From Pygmaiobacter massiliensis (lineage in GTDB: Bacteria; Bacillota; Clostridia; Oscillospirales; Ruminococcaceae): a DNA stretch of 64,000 bases. The stretch spans positions 434,001 to 498,000 of the forward strand of contig NZ_OAML01000002.1 in assembly GCF_900199435.1 (NCBI RefSeq), written 5' to 3'. Position numbers and translations under genes: made by a program. Of this stretch, positions 35,825 to 44,943 are shown in pieces. Below the pieces are notes generated by a model, which was not told where the DNA came from, did no database searches, and saw only the letters and a list, made by a program, of their open reading frames with translations. Numbering within the stretch: the first letter of the stretch is position 1; each line of letters starts with the position of its first letter.

Positions 35825-36793
35825 TTGCCACGACCCAACTTAAAGACTGTACAAAGTGCACTGTTGTGGCTGCTGATTTTGGCATGGGCGCTTTTGCTTG
35901 CCGGATGCAGCAAGTCTGCCTCTTCTCAAAATAACAGCTCTCATAACGCCGGTGTTTCCGCGTCAACACCCGCCGTCGTACGCCCTAATGACCCTGTTGT
36001 GTTGACGCCTTCTGCGGATGGCGTAGAAGTGTACCGTGCTGCTGCCGTATCCATTGACGCTTCCAATAAGTCTCAGGGCTACATTATGGTGAATTACTTT
36101 GGCAGCAACCCGAAAGTAAAGTTGCAAATTACGACTCCGGATAACATGAAATATACTTATACCCTGCATGGCGATTGGGAGGTTTTCCCCCTTACCGGCG
36201 GCAGCGGCACCTATCAGTGTAATGTGTTTGAAAATATAAGCGGCACTGATTATGCTTATGCTTTAAGCCAAACCATTACCGCAGAAATCACCGATGAGTT
36301 TCTCCCCTTTCTTTATCCTAACCAATATGTGAACTTCAGCGCTTCCAGCCGCACCGTAGCAAAAGGCGCAGAGCTCGCAAAAGGCGCAGCAAATGACCTG
36401 GAAGTGGTAGATTCCGTATATGAATATGTCGTTCGCCACACCACTTATGATTATGAAAAAGCCGACACTGTGCAAAGCGGCTATCTGCCAAATGTGGATG
36501 AAATTCTTGCAAGCGGTACCGGCATTTGCTTTGATTACTCTGCTGTAATGACCACAATGCTGCGCACACAGGGTATTCCCACCCGCCTTGATGTCGGCTG
36601 GGCAGGCGACATTTACCACGCCTGGATCAGCGTTTACATCACGGACATCGGCTGGATTGATGGCATCATCGAATTTGACGGCAGCGGCTGGCACCGTATG
36701 GATCCTACTTTTGCTTCGAACGAAAAGCAGAGCAAAAGCATTATGAAATTCATTGCAGATGACAGCAATTACAATATAAAGTACGTTTATTGA
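35825..36793 (+). CDS. Transglutaminase-like lipoprotein
   Basis: A 322-residue extracytoplasmic protein. The signal peptide ends in the lipobox LLAGC (Cys about residue 28). The C-terminal half has the transglutaminase/cysteine-protease core with Cys in GTGICFDYSAV, His in YHAWISV and Asp in RMDPTF, a complete triad. It could crosslink, cleave or trim surface proteins. TTG start behind AGGAG. It opens the pilus-like operon, and the PilC-like gene begins 29 bases later, so its substrate may be the pilus itself. No other evidence fixes the role. Confidence 0.8.
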   Translation: MPRPNLKTVQSALLWLLILAWALLLAGCSKSASSQNNSSHNAGVSASTPAVVRPNDPVVLTPSADGVEVYRAAAVSIDASNKSQGYIMVNYFGSNPKVKLQITTPDNMKYTYTLHGDWEVFPLTGGSGTYQCNVFENISGTDYAYALSQTITAEITDEFLPFLYPNQYVNFSASSRTVAKGAELAKGAANDLEVVDSVYEYVVRHTTYDYEKADTVQSGYLPNVDEILASGTGICFDYSAVMTTMLRTQGIPTRLDVGWAGDIYHAWISVYITDIGWIDGIIEFDGSGWHRMDPTFASNEKQSKSIMKFIADDSNYNIKYVY

Positions 36794-36822
36794 CCATTTG
36801 GATAGATTGGAGCGTGGTTCAC

Positions 36823-37878
36823 ATGGCAACCAAAACCGAACAAAAAATGCTCACCAACCGGGAACTCTCGGTTTTCTGCGCGCAGATCAGCATGCTCTTG
36901 CGTTCTGGCATTGCAGTGCCGGAGGGCATCCGCATTATGCTGGAAGATATTGAGGACGCGGAGGGCGAGCGCATCCTTACATCGCTTTTGAATTGCTGTG
37001 AGCTTGGCACACCGCTGAGCGAAGCCCTTGCCCAGAGCAAAGTTTTCCCGAAATATCTCATGGATATGGTTCGCATCGGCGAAGCCACCGGCAAGTTGGA
37101 AGAAGTGATGGCAGCACTGGAGCGTTATTATGACCGTGAAGAAACCGTAAGCAAAAATATTCGCAGCGCTGTACGCTACCCAGTTGTTATGATTGTGATG
37201 ATGGTTTTGGTCGTCGGTGTGCTGGTCATTAAAGTGCTTCCTATTTTTAATCAGGTATTTATACAGCTTGGTACCGAAATGACAGGGCTTGGTGGCAGTA
37301 TTCTGCAGATTGGTATGACCCTTTCGCAGTATTCCTTATGGTTCGTTGGGCTATTGGCCGCGGCCGCCCTCTTTTTGCTTTATCTCAGTGCTACCCCACA
37401 AGGCCGCGCCCTGCGCAGCCGATTGGGAATGCGCTTTTTTGCAACCAAAAAGATTTATGAGCGCCGTGCAAATGCGAGTTTTACCAGCGCACTGGCACTG
37501 ATGCTTGCGAGCGGCCTCGACACGGATAAAAGCCTTGAAATGGCAGCACAGTTGGTTGACCATCCGGTGGTGAAAGCCCGCATCGAAGACTGTCAAAAGA
37601 GCATTGCACAGGGAACTAATTTTGCATCTGCACTGGTAGAGGCAAAGCTTTTTTCTGGTGTGTACGGCAGAATGATTTCGATTGCTTTTAAAACCGGCAC
37701 CGCTGACAGCGCCATTCAGCAACTGGCAGACCAGTACAGCATGGAGCTGGAGAACGAAATCAATGATCGCATCTTCATGGTAGAACCGACCTTAGTCGCT
37801 GTATTTTCGGTCATTGTCGGCATTATTTTACTGTCCGTGATGCTCCCTTTAATGGGCATCATGTCCACGATTGGCTAG
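36823..37878 (+). CDS. pilC: PilC/GspF-family platform protein
   Basis: A 351-residue inner-membrane platform protein of type IV pilus and type II secretion systems. Two GspF domains are visible (LSVFCAQISMLLRSGIAVPE and the later ANASFTSALALMLASGLDTD), each with the pattern of a cytosolic helical bundle followed by a membrane segment. The last helix is at LVAVFSVIVGIILLSVMLPL. I start at ATG 36823 behind GGAG. It sits second in the operon, before four pilin-like genes and pilT. Confidence 0.9.
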   Translation: MATKTEQKMLTNRELSVFCAQISMLLRSGIAVPEGIRIMLEDIEDAEGERILTSLLNCCELGTPLSEALAQSKVFPKYLMDMVRIGEATGKLEEVMAALERYYDREETVSKNIRSAVRYPVVMIVMMVLVVGVLVIKVLPIFNQVFIQLGTEMTGLGGSILQIGMTLSQYSLWFVGLLAAAALFLLYLSATPQGRALRSRLGMRFFATKKIYERRANASFTSALALMLASGLDTDKSLEMAAQLVDHPVVKARIEDCQKSIAQGTNFASALVEAKLFSGVYGRMISIAFKTGTADSAIQQLADQYSMELENEINDRIFMVEPTLVAVFSVIVGIILLSVMLPLMGIMSTIG

Positions 37879-37891
37879 CAGGAGGCGTATT

Positions 37892-38227
37892 ATGGCAAAA
37901 AACCGTTTCAAAAAAGAAAAACGGAGCGTCACCGGACTGCGCGGCGTGGTATTGCCTATTGTCAGCTTTTCGGCATTGTTTTTGCTGTTTTTGTCTGGCC
38001 TTTCTTCTATCAGCAAAACCACACAGGCTCAGCAGCAAGCAAGCCTTGCTGCCGCCATCCGGCGCAGTGCTGTGCACTGCTATGCCACTGAGGGTGCTTA
38101 CCCTGCCAGCCTCTCCTATTTAAAAGAGCACTATGGTATTCGCTATGATGAAAAGAAGTATCTCGTAGACTATGAGGTATTCGCGAGCAATTTAATGCCT
38201 GAGATTACTGTAATTGCTCGCACTTAG
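37892..38227 (+). CDS. Small pilin-like protein
   Basis: A 111-residue protein with a basic N-terminus, one membrane helix (about residues 19-40) and a short extracytoplasmic part. That part has a single helix (QQQASLAAAIRRSAVHCYAT) followed by AYPASLSYLKEHYGI, a pattern common in type IV pilin-like proteins. The classical Gly/Ala-Phe-x-x-x-Glu prepilin cleavage site is not visible. AGGAGG precedes ATG 37892. It probably is a minor subunit or assembly partner. Confidence 0.7.
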   Translation: MAKNRFKKEKRSVTGLRGVVLPIVSFSALFLLFLSGLSSISKTTQAQQQASLAAAIRRSAVHCYATEGAYPASLSYLKEHYGIRYDEKKYLVDYEVFASNLMPEITVIART

Positions 38228-38275
38228 CATTAAAAAAATCGCGGCTTAAATGCCGCCCGGCAAGGAGGTGTTCGC

Positions 38276-38764
38276 TTGCAGCGCAAACACTCAATGATTG
38301 ATTTGTTTTTTACTTTAACTTTATTTTGCGTTTTCGCCGTTTCTGCCCTTATTGTTGTGGTCATCGGTGCAAACGTTTATCGCTCCACTGTCGCTGGCAT
38401 GAGCGAAAATTATTCTACCCGCACCGCCGTTGCCTATGTAACCGAAAAAGTGCGTGAAAACGACCGTGCCGGCAGCGTTCAGCTGGGCATCTTACCGTGT
38501 GACAGCTCAGTGCCTGCACTTTCTTTGACACGCTACGGCGAACCGCAGTCCATCCGCACTTACATTTACTTTTATGATAGCGCACTGCGCGAGCTTGCCA
38601 CGACCGAAGCTTATGCAGTCAATCTTGATCCTTCGACCGGGCAGGTGGTGGCCGAGCTGGAGAACGCTTCTTTTGAGCAGCTGGAGAACGAGCTTTTCCG
38701 CTTTACCGCAGTGGGCGAAAACGGCCCAGAAGAGTTAATTTTCGCCCTGCACAGCAGCGTTTGA
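38276..38764 (+). CDS. DUF4860-like protein of the pilus operon
   Basis: A 162-residue protein with a short basic N-terminus, one membrane helix (about 8-34, FFTLTLFCVFAVSALIVVVIGA) and a beta-rich outer domain. It resembles the DUF4860 proteins of Firmicutes that lie in pilus-like operons. TTG start behind AAGGAGGTG. A small GC-rich hairpin (GCGGC/GCCGC, 38241-38255) precedes the binding site. Its role is unknown; position and topology suggest a minor pilin. Confidence 0.75.
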   Translation: MQRKHSMIDLFFTLTLFCVFAVSALIVVVIGANVYRSTVAGMSENYSTRTAVAYVTEKVRENDRAGSVQLGILPCDSSVPALSLTRYGEPQSIRTYIYFYDSALRELATTEAYAVNLDPSTGQVVAELENASFEQLENELFRFTAVGENGPEELIFALHSSV

Positions 38765-38777
38765 GGAGGCGGTTGCA

Positions 38778-39200
38778 ATGAAAAATGAATCTTCTAAATC
38801 CGCATTGTTCTTGATGGAGCTCATTCTTGCCGTGCTGTTTTTTGCCCTTTCCAGCGCAGTCTGTGCACGTCTTTTTGTGTCCTCTCATGTGATTAGCCGT
38901 GAAACGCAGGAAGCAAACCGGGCGGCGGCCCTGGCCCAAAGCGCAGCCGCCTGTGTGCAATCTGCCGAGGGCGACTTTGAAGCTGCAGCAAAACTGCTTT
39001 CAGGCACAGTCACGGCAGACGGTAAACTCACAGTCTGGTATACTGCCGACTGGCAGCCGTTAGACAATGCCGCCAACGCTGTTTATTGCATGAGCGTTTT
39101 GCCCGCGGCCTCTGCCGAGCAAGCCCAGGTAACCGTAACGCAGGGTGATCGCATTCTGCTGGCACTCCCCTTCGGTTGGCATCAGCCGCTGCATCTTTGA
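38778..39200 (+). CDS. Prepilin-like protein
   Basis: A 140-residue protein. Near the N-terminus, SALFLMELILAVLFF fits a prepilin signal: cleavage after Ala leaves Leu at +1 and Glu at +5 of the mature helix. The rest is a helical spine followed by a small beta domain (ADGKLTVWYTADW). It follows the DUF4860 gene after 13 bases and has its own GAGGAGG-type site. It probably is a major or minor pseudopilin. Confidence 0.7.
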   Translation: MKNESSKSALFLMELILAVLFFALSSAVCARLFVSSHVISRETQEANRAAALAQSAAACVQSAEGDFEAAAKLLSGTVTADGKLTVWYTADWQPLDNAANAVYCMSVLPAASAEQAQVTVTQGDRILLALPFGWHQPLHL

Positions 39201-39214
39201 AAGGAGGCCCATCT

Positions 39215-39760
39215 ATGCCCCAATTTTCCAAACGGCGTTCTCGCACCGGGCTTTTTATTGGTGCCTCTTCGATTTTAGTGATTTTTGTATTGCTTTGTCT
39301 GGTCACATTTGCAGTGCTTAGCCTTGTAAGCGCACGGGCAGACAAAGCGTTGAGCGATAAAAACACAGCGCATATCCAAGCTTACTACACTGCTGAAACC
39401 ACCGCTTATGAAAAGCTGGCGAAAATTGATACCTTGCTTGCTGAAAACTTGCAGGCTGGTACAGAGGACAAAGCATATTTTGACCAATGTGAATCCGCTC
39501 TGCAAGACGCCGGGTACGCTACCCACCGCGACGCGGATGCGCTTTATATTGACTACGCGGTTCCTATCAGCGATACCCAGCAGTTAACCGTAAAAATACG
39601 CGTTCACAGCGCAGCCGAGCGCACCGCAGCTGCAATGGCCCCGCGCTCTTCTAAACAGTCTTTCTTTTACGCTATTGAAAGCTGGGCTATCGAGGGCGAT
39701 AACGCCTGGCAACCCTCTGACGGGCTGCCTGTCTATGGCACCACGGCAATTCCCGATTAG
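39215..39760 (+). CDS. Pilin-like membrane protein (PilX/ComGG-like position)
   Basis: A 181-residue protein with one N-terminal membrane helix (GLFIGASSILVIFVLLCLVTFA), a long amphipathic helix (AHIQAYYTAETTAYEKLAKI) and a small beta domain. The helix with AYYTAE resembles PilX-type minor pilins, where this region primes assembly. ATG 39215 follows AAAGGAGG; the longer open frame from 39176 overlaps the preceding gene and is not used. It lies 19 bases before pilT. Confidence 0.65.
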   Translation: MPQFSKRRSRTGLFIGASSILVIFVLLCLVTFAVLSLVSARADKALSDKNTAHIQAYYTAETTAYEKLAKIDTLLAENLQAGTEDKAYFDQCESALQDAGYATHRDADALYIDYAVPISDTQQLTVKIRVHSAAERTAAAMAPRSSKQSFFYAIESWAIEGDNAWQPSDGLPVYGTTAIPD

Positions 39761-39779
39761 GATAAAGGAGCTTTACACC

Positions 39780-40841
39780 ATGAATTTTGTCACCGAGCTG
39801 CAAACTGCAGTTACCAAAGGCGCCTCCGACATTTTTATTGTGGCCGGGCGTCCGCTTGTTTGTAAAATTAACGGGCAGATGACCAATGTGGACAATACGC
39901 CTTTAAAGCCGAACGATACCGCCGATTTTGTACGCCAAATCTATGAGCTTGCCGGACAGCGAGACATGGAGCACCTTGAAAAATCCGGCGACGATGACTT
40001 TTCTTTTGCATTGCCGGGGGTTTCTCGATTTCGCGTTTCTGCCTATCGCCAGCGCAACTCGCTCGCCGCAGTGGTACGCGTCATCGCATTCGAACTTCCG
40101 GACCCCACTGCGCTGCATTTGCCAGCCACGGTACTGTCACTTGCAGAGCGCACCAAAGGGCTGATACTCGTCACCGGTGCCGCCGGCTCCGGCAAATCCA
40201 CGACGCTTTCTTGCATCATAGACCGCATCAACTCCAGCAAAGCCGATCATATTATTACACTTGAAGACCCGCTGGAATATCTGCACCGCCATAAAACGAG
40301 CATTGTAAGCCAGCGCGAAATAAATACCGATACCGAAAGCTATGTCACGGCACTTCGGGCAGCTCTACGCCAAAGCCCGGACGTAATTTTGCTCGGCGAA
40401 ATGCGAGATTATGAAACCATTACCACTGCGATGACGGCTGCCGAAACAGGACATCTGATTTTTTCCAGCCTGCATACCATCGGTGCGGCAAATACCATCG
40501 ACCGTATTCTTGACGTATTTGAGCCAAGCCAGCAACACCAAATTGCCGTGCAGCTGGCCATGGTATTGCAAGCGGTGGTGTCACAACAGCTTTTGCCGTC
40601 GGTAGACGGCGAGCTTGTACCCGCCTTCGAGATTATGATTGTCAACCCTGCCATTCGAAACATGATTCGCGAAAATAAAATTCATCAGATTGACACCGTG
40701 ATTTATTCTTCTGCCGAAGAGGAGATGATCTCAATGGATACCAGCATCCTGAACCTGTATAAATCCGGCCTTATTTCTGAGCGAACCGCGCTTACCTTTG
40801 CCTCAAATCCTGAGCTACTGGCAAAAAAATTGAAACTTTAA
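39780..40841 (+). CDS. pilT: PilT-family type IV pilus ATPase
   Basis: A 353-residue hexameric motor ATPase. It has Walker A GAAGSGKST (about residue 137), the Asp box LEDPLEYLH, Walker B DVILLGEMRD and the His box ETGHLIFSSLHT, all in order. Length and the missing N-terminal extension fit PilT (retraction) rather than PilB (extension). It is the only pilus ATPase in the window and the last gene of the operon. AAAGGAG lies 10 bases before the ATG. Confidence 0.9.
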   Translation: MNFVTELQTAVTKGASDIFIVAGRPLVCKINGQMTNVDNTPLKPNDTADFVRQIYELAGQRDMEHLEKSGDDDFSFALPGVSRFRVSAYRQRNSLAAVVRVIAFELPDPTALHLPATVLSLAERTKGLILVTGAAGSGKSTTLSCIIDRINSSKADHIITLEDPLEYLHRHKTSIVSQREINTDTESYVTALRAALRQSPDVILLGEMRDYETITTAMTAAETGHLIFSSLHTIGAANTIDRILDVFEPSQQHQIAVQLAMVLQAVVSQQLLPSVDGELVPAFEIMIVNPAIRNMIRENKIHQIDTVIYSSAEEEMISMDTSILNLYKSGLISERTALTFASNPELLAKKLKL

Positions 40842-40855
40842 ATTTATCGCAACAA

Positions 40856-40903
40856 TAAAAGACCCGATTTTCGGTCCTGACAGGCAGAAAATCGGGTCTT
40901 TTT
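40856..40903. terminator. Bidirectional terminator
   Basis: Stem GACCCGATTTTC / GAAAATCGGGTC flanked by A and T runs, serving pilT and the convergent GH25 gene. Confidence 0.9.
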
Positions 40904-40927
40904 ATATTATCAAACATTTTTAAGGCT

Positions 40928-41749
40928 TTAAAAAATCAGGTTCAAATCTACATCCGGGCCAATGCCTGCAACGCGGCCTCTATCGGTATACTGCCAGGCC
41001 ACAAACTCATACGGAAACTGCGTGGTTTCGTTATATTCTGCAACCCAAAGCGGATAATCCAAAAGGCGGGTAAGGTCAAAGTGATTGAGCAGCATGCTGC
41101 GCGTAGAATACAGCATTACCGGATGCCCCGCGGCCCGGATACGCTCGCAGAAAGCGATTGCGTTGTCGGTGCGCGCCTGTGTGGTTAGGTTAGCGGTGCG
41201 CGCAGTTGGCTTCAGCACCTCTTCGTAATCCATCACAATCGGCAGCTCCAGCGAATATTCGCGCACAGCCTCCAGCACAAAGTCTGCTTCTTGCTGGGCT
41301 TCTTCTGCGGTAACGGCCTGCGAGTAAAAGTAAACTCCGCAAGGCAGCCCCGCCGCCTGTGCCCCCTGCACGTTTTGATGGAAACGGTCATCTTGATAAA
41401 TTTCGCCGCTTTCATAGCCTCTGCTTCCAACGCGCACAAAAACACTGCTAATGCCGTCTGCGGCAACCGCTGGCCAGTCTATATCTCCCTGATGAGAAGA
41501 AACATCAATGCCGACCTTTGCGACACTGCCGTCCGCTGCGGTATATTGGCGCCTGCCTTTTTCGTCTAATGTCAGCTTGTCCCATTCGTAAGTATGCTCT
41601 GCCGGTCCCACCGTTTCAAACGGGGGCGCGGCAGGTTCTTTTTTTGCAAAGCTTTGCCGGGTGTTAATCCAAACGACACCGACAAAAACCAAAAGCAACG
41701 GATAAATCAGCCACTTGCTTTTGCGTTTGCGCACTTTTCGTTTTGCCAT
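40928..41749 (-). CDS. Membrane-anchored GH25 muramidase
   Basis: A 273-residue cell-wall hydrolase. A basic N-terminus and one membrane helix (about 14-30) are followed by the GH25 lysozyme barrel with GIDVSSHQGDIDW, the catalytic DYE motif (VMDYEEV), WVAEYN and AWQYTDRG. It cleaves the MurNAc-GlcNAc bond of peptidoglycan and acts outside the membrane. It is a single gene, in the opposite direction to the pilus operon; a local opening of the wall for the pilus or fibre is a possible but unproven link. Confidence 0.9.
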   Translation of the reverse strand: MAKRKVRKRKSKWLIYPLLLVFVGVVWINTRQSFAKKEPAAPPFETVGPAEHTYEWDKLTLDEKGRRQYTAADGSVAKVGIDVSSHQGDIDWPAVAADGISSVFVRVGSRGYESGEIYQDDRFHQNVQGAQAAGLPCGVYFYSQAVTAEEAQQEADFVLEAVREYSLELPIVMDYEEVLKPTARTANLTTQARTDNAIAFCERIRAAGHPVMLYSTRSMLLNHFDLTRLLDYPLWVAEYNETTQFPYEFVAWQYTDRGRVAGIGPDVDLNLIF

Positions 41750-41775
41750 AAAAACTCCCTTGTTTTTTCTTTCAC

Positions 41776-41938
41776 TGATAGTACGATTTTCGCGGCGTTT
41801 TTTCTACAAGATTTTATATCAATAAACCGGATTCTATTTTTCTTAGCTCTGCTGCACCTGCCAAAAGCGTACGTTAATCAAAAAGGAGGCTCTCGCCTCC
41901 TTTTTTGCAGCCTTTGGCAACAGCACAAAAGGCCCTAG
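41776..41938. repeat. Dispersed intergenic repeat, copy 1
   Basis: About 160 bases that match 63801-63959 in the same orientation with scattered changes (shared runs include TGATAGTACGATT, TTTCTACAAGATTTT and ATCAATAAACCGGATTCT). It contains the hairpin AAAAGGAGGC TCTC GCCTCCTTTT. It lies between the amidase and GH25 genes. Confidence 0.8.
41881..41907 (-). terminator. Amidase terminator within the repeat
   Basis: Ten-bp stem AAAAGGAGGC/GCCTCCTTTT, loop GAGA on the minus strand, T run on both sides. Confidence 0.8.
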
Positions 41939-41947
41939 ATATTCGCA

Positions 41948-43450
41948 CTATCTTGTTTGCAAAAATTCCGCTGGTTCCAAGTCCGGCGCGCAATGCGGCG
42001 GCTTGCGAAAACGAGAGTGCTGCTCAAAAGAAAAAGCGATTTCAATCAGTCGGCCTTCGCTCCAGGGGCGCCCCATAATTTCCATGCCCACCGGCACCCC
42101 AAGCGGTGCATTTTCGTCAGGCGCAAACCCGGCAGGCACAACGATGGAAGGAAACCCGGTTGCCGAACAGAGAGCGCCATTGCGCTGCTGCTGGCTGCCA
42201 CCCAGTTTGCATACCAGTTGCTGTTGGTGAGGGTAAATAATCGCATCCAAATTGTAATCCGCCATCAGCTTTAATACACGAGTGCGAACGCCAATTTTAT
42301 TGTACATCTTTTTGTAATAACGTAATGTATTAACATCCAGCGTCATTGCCTCACGCAGATTGCTTTCTGAAAATGGATGGAATTTTCCGCTTTCCAGAAT
42401 ATCAGCCATCGAGTGCACCGGCCAATCTGCTGGTAGTTCACGAAGATACTGGTCGAGGTCATGCGCAAAATCATCCAGATGCACAGATGCTTCTTTGGTC
42501 AGCCAGGCCTGGTCGATATTTTCATCGATTGGTACCAGTGTCGCTTCGTTTTCCTCAAATACCTTCATCGCATTTTGCAAAACTATATTTGTGGATTGAT
42601 TGATTTTTTCTCGGCCAAATAGGCTTTTCAGCACGCCGATGCGAGCGTTTTTCATTCCGTCCAGCTTTAAATGGCCTAAGTAACTTTCTTCTTTTTGGCC
42701 CACACAAAACGCTGTTTCGCTGTCTTTCGGGTCATAACCTGCAATGACATCCAGGCAGCGCACTGCATCCTCTACCGTACGGCAGATAGGGCCCGCAATG
42801 TCCTGCGTCAGCGAATACGGCACAATGCCTGTGCGGGAGACCATGCCCATCGTAGGACGAATGCCAACCAGACTGTTTGCCGAAGCCGGAGAACGAATTG
42901 AATTGATGGTGTCAGTGCCTAAGCCAATGATACCAAAATTGCATGCGATAGAAGCGCCTGTGCCGCCGGATGAGCCGCCCGGCGTGCGTGTGAAATCGTA
43001 CGGATTCACCGAAGCACCAAGAACCGAGCTTACTGTTTCGCCCCAGATGGCGAATTCGTGCAGGTTTGTTTTTGCAAGAATCAACGCGCCCGCCTTACGC
43101 AAACGCTCAACGACAAAGGCATCCGTCGGCGGTACCCAGTCCAGCAAAGCAATAGAACCGGCTGTGGTAGGCAAATCAGACGTATTGAAATTATCTTTGA
43201 GCATGATAGGAATGCCATGCAGTGGGCCACAAAGGGCGCCATGCTCTTTTATGTAGGCGTCCATCCTGTCTGCCTCTTCCAGCGCTTTTGGGTTGATGCA
43301 AATAATCGAATTTACGGCTGGCCCGCTTTTGTCGTAAGCGTGAATTCGCGCAAGGTAAGCTTCGCACAGCGCATGGCAGCTCAGCTCGCCAGAAAGATAA
43401 GCTTTATGAACTTGAGTGACCGTCGTTTCCATTAGAGCGAACCCATTCAT
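41948..43450 (-). CDS. Amidase-signature family hydrolase
   Basis: A 500-residue enzyme with the amidase-signature Ser-cisSer-Lys set: Lys in IPIMLKDNFNT, cis-Ser in TPGGSSGGTGAS and the nucleophile Ser in the Ser-rich loop near GTDTINSIRSPAS. It hydrolyses an amide bond of an unknown small substrate. It is longer than, and not in context with, the GatA subunit of the tRNA amidotransferase, so it is a stand-alone amidase. The ATG follows AAAGGA. A consensus promoter lies upstream. Confidence 0.9.
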   Translation of the reverse strand: MNGFALMETTVTQVHKAYLSGELSCHALCEAYLARIHAYDKSGPAVNSIICINPKALEEADRMDAYIKEHGALCGPLHGIPIMLKDNFNTSDLPTTAGSIALLDWVPPTDAFVVERLRKAGALILAKTNLHEFAIWGETVSSVLGASVNPYDFTRTPGGSSGGTGASIACNFGIIGLGTDTINSIRSPASANSLVGIRPTMGMVSRTGIVPYSLTQDIAGPICRTVEDAVRCLDVIAGYDPKDSETAFCVGQKEESYLGHLKLDGMKNARIGVLKSLFGREKINQSTNIVLQNAMKVFEENEATLVPIDENIDQAWLTKEASVHLDDFAHDLDQYLRELPADWPVHSMADILESGKFHPFSESNLREAMTLDVNTLRYYKKMYNKIGVRTRVLKLMADYNLDAIIYPHQQQLVCKLGGSQQQRNGALCSATGFPSIVVPAGFAPDENAPLGVPVGMEIMGRPWSEGRLIEIAFSFEQHSRFRKPPHCAPDLEPAEFLQTR

Positions 43451-43652
43451 GGCAAATCCTTTCTTTGCTCAGACACTATTGTTATTTCCAGGCTGATGTT
43501 CATTCGTTTCTTCTATTATAAACAGCAAAAAACGACAAGTCAACGAAACACAAACCCTCGAAAAAAAACGATACTTTGTTTTTCTCACCATACTGTTTCA
43601 TAAAAACCAGGCAATCTAAAGTTTTTAGATTTTTTGAGGAAATTTCATTGCT
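43451..43652. other. Intergenic region with amidase promoter
   Basis: Contains the amidase promoter (listed) and AT-rich sequence; no gene is visible. Confidence 0.5.
43515..43543 (-). promoter_or_regulatory. Amidase promoter
   Basis: On the minus strand TTGACT, 17 bases, TATAAT, about 65 bases upstream of the amidase ATG. Confidence 0.75.
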
Positions 43653-43693
43653 AAAACAAAACACGGGCCAAGCATTTGCCAGCCCGTGTTTTG
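43653..43693 (-). terminator. Terminator of the thiamine operon
   Basis: Stem AAAACACGGGC/GCCCGTGTTTT with the minus-strand tail continuing as GTTTTAG, downstream of cytX. Confidence 0.8.
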
Positions 43694-43764
43694 CACCTGT
43701 TTATCTTATTTTGGCGCTACGTGGCCAATGTTTTTTGTAAGGTCACATGTAACCCCGTCAATGC

Positions 43765-44943
43765 CTAAGCTGATTTCACAACCTTGCCTTTCACCTTGTT
43801 TACAGTGATGCAAATTAAAATGGTAATTATCATATCCGGCAACGTATTGCCGAAAGCCATGTCGACCCGCATCAATAAGCGGTAAAGCAAAAAGCCGATT
43901 ACCCAAATAACCAAGTTTTGCAAGCCGAAAGGCTGGTTGCTGCAATCTTTTTTCAGGATATAAAAGTCTGCTATTTGAATGGCAATCATCGGTGCAAATA
44001 CCGAGCCTATCAGATACAAAAAGCCTGTAATATCTTCCATCGGAAAGCAGATTGCGCCCACAGTGCCAAGAACTGCCGCGCCCACGGCAAACCATTTGCC
44101 GCTGCATTTTACGGATATCGACTCACTGGAAATACCGGCAGACCATGCATCCAGGAAGGTTGTAGTAACCGTAGAAAACACGATGATGAGCAGGCCTGCA
44201 AATCCCAGCCCTGCTTTGACCATAATCTGTGCAATGTCGGATTCTTCTGTAAAAATAGCTGCACCCATTCCGATTACATACATCCAGCAGCTGACGATGC
44301 CATATGTAATCGCACTGACGGCTGTGGCTTTCACCGGATGCTTTGCTTCTCTGGTGTAGTCACTGATGAGCGGAAGCCAGGAAAGCGGCATTGCCACAGA
44401 CAGCTCAACTGCCGCACCAAATGTCATGCCTTCACCGGAGATGCCGTGGAGCGTTCCTTCGCCAAAAATAACATAACTGAGGACGATCGTCAGCACAAAC
44501 AAAGCTGCCATCGCCACAGTATTGATTTTGCCCAGATTCTCAATCCCTACGAAAATCCACAGCACAATAAGCCCACCAATCACGAGGCACCAAATCCATT
44601 TACCAAGTGCCCACGCGCCATTGGCAGCGAGCGCGCCATCGTATATCATAATTGCAGTCCAGCCAACAAGCTGCATAATGTTTAGAAATGCAAACAGCAG
44701 GCATCCTTTTTGACCAAAGCTCATTTTAGCCGTCTCCATTGCACTTTTGCGGGTTTTGCCGCCAATCACTCCGGCAAAAAACAACATCGTACAGCCGATA
44801 ACATGTCCGATTAAGATAGCCAAAAGGCCTTTGCCAAAGCCGAGCGGGGCAAAATAGGTACCAGTCAGAATTTCAGCAATCGAAACACCGGCACCAAACC
44901 AAATCAAGCCGTTTTCAAATAAGGAAGTACGCTTTTGGGTCAT
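43765..44943 (-). CDS. cytX: CytX-type hydroxymethylpyrimidine transporter
   Basis: A 392-residue NCS1-family permease with about 12 membrane segments. It has the N-terminal GLIWFGAGVSIAEILTGTYFAPLGFGKGL that is typical for CytX and family helices such as SWLPLISDYTREAKHP. It imports hydroxymethylpyrimidine, the pyrimidine part of thiamine. It starts directly after the thiD stop codon and is the last gene of the TPP-riboswitch operon, which supports the substrate. Confidence 0.9.
   Translation of the reverse strand: MTQKRTSLFENGLIWFGAGVSIAEILTGTYFAPLGFGKGLLAILIGHVIGCTMLFFAGVIGGKTRKSAMETAKMSFGQKGCLLFAFLNIMQLVGWTAIMIYDGALAANGAWALGKWIWCLVIGGLIVLWIFVGIENLGKINTVAMAALFVLTIVLSYVIFGEGTLHGISGEGMTFGAAVELSVAMPLSWLPLISDYTREAKHPVKATAVSAITYGIVSCWMYVIGMGAAIFTEESDIAQIMVKAGLGFAGLLIIVFSTVTTTFLDAWSAGISSESISVKCSGKWFAVGAAVLGTVGAICFPMEDITGFLYLIGSVFAPMIAIQIADFYILKKDCSNQPFGLQNLVIWVIGFLLYRLLMRVDMAFGNTLPDMIITILICITVNKVKGKVVKSA

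Noticed and set aside
43918-44685. 255-codon frame opposite cytX
   Set aside because: Antisense to a well-supported transporter gene; His/Cys-rich composition typical of shadows of membrane proteins.
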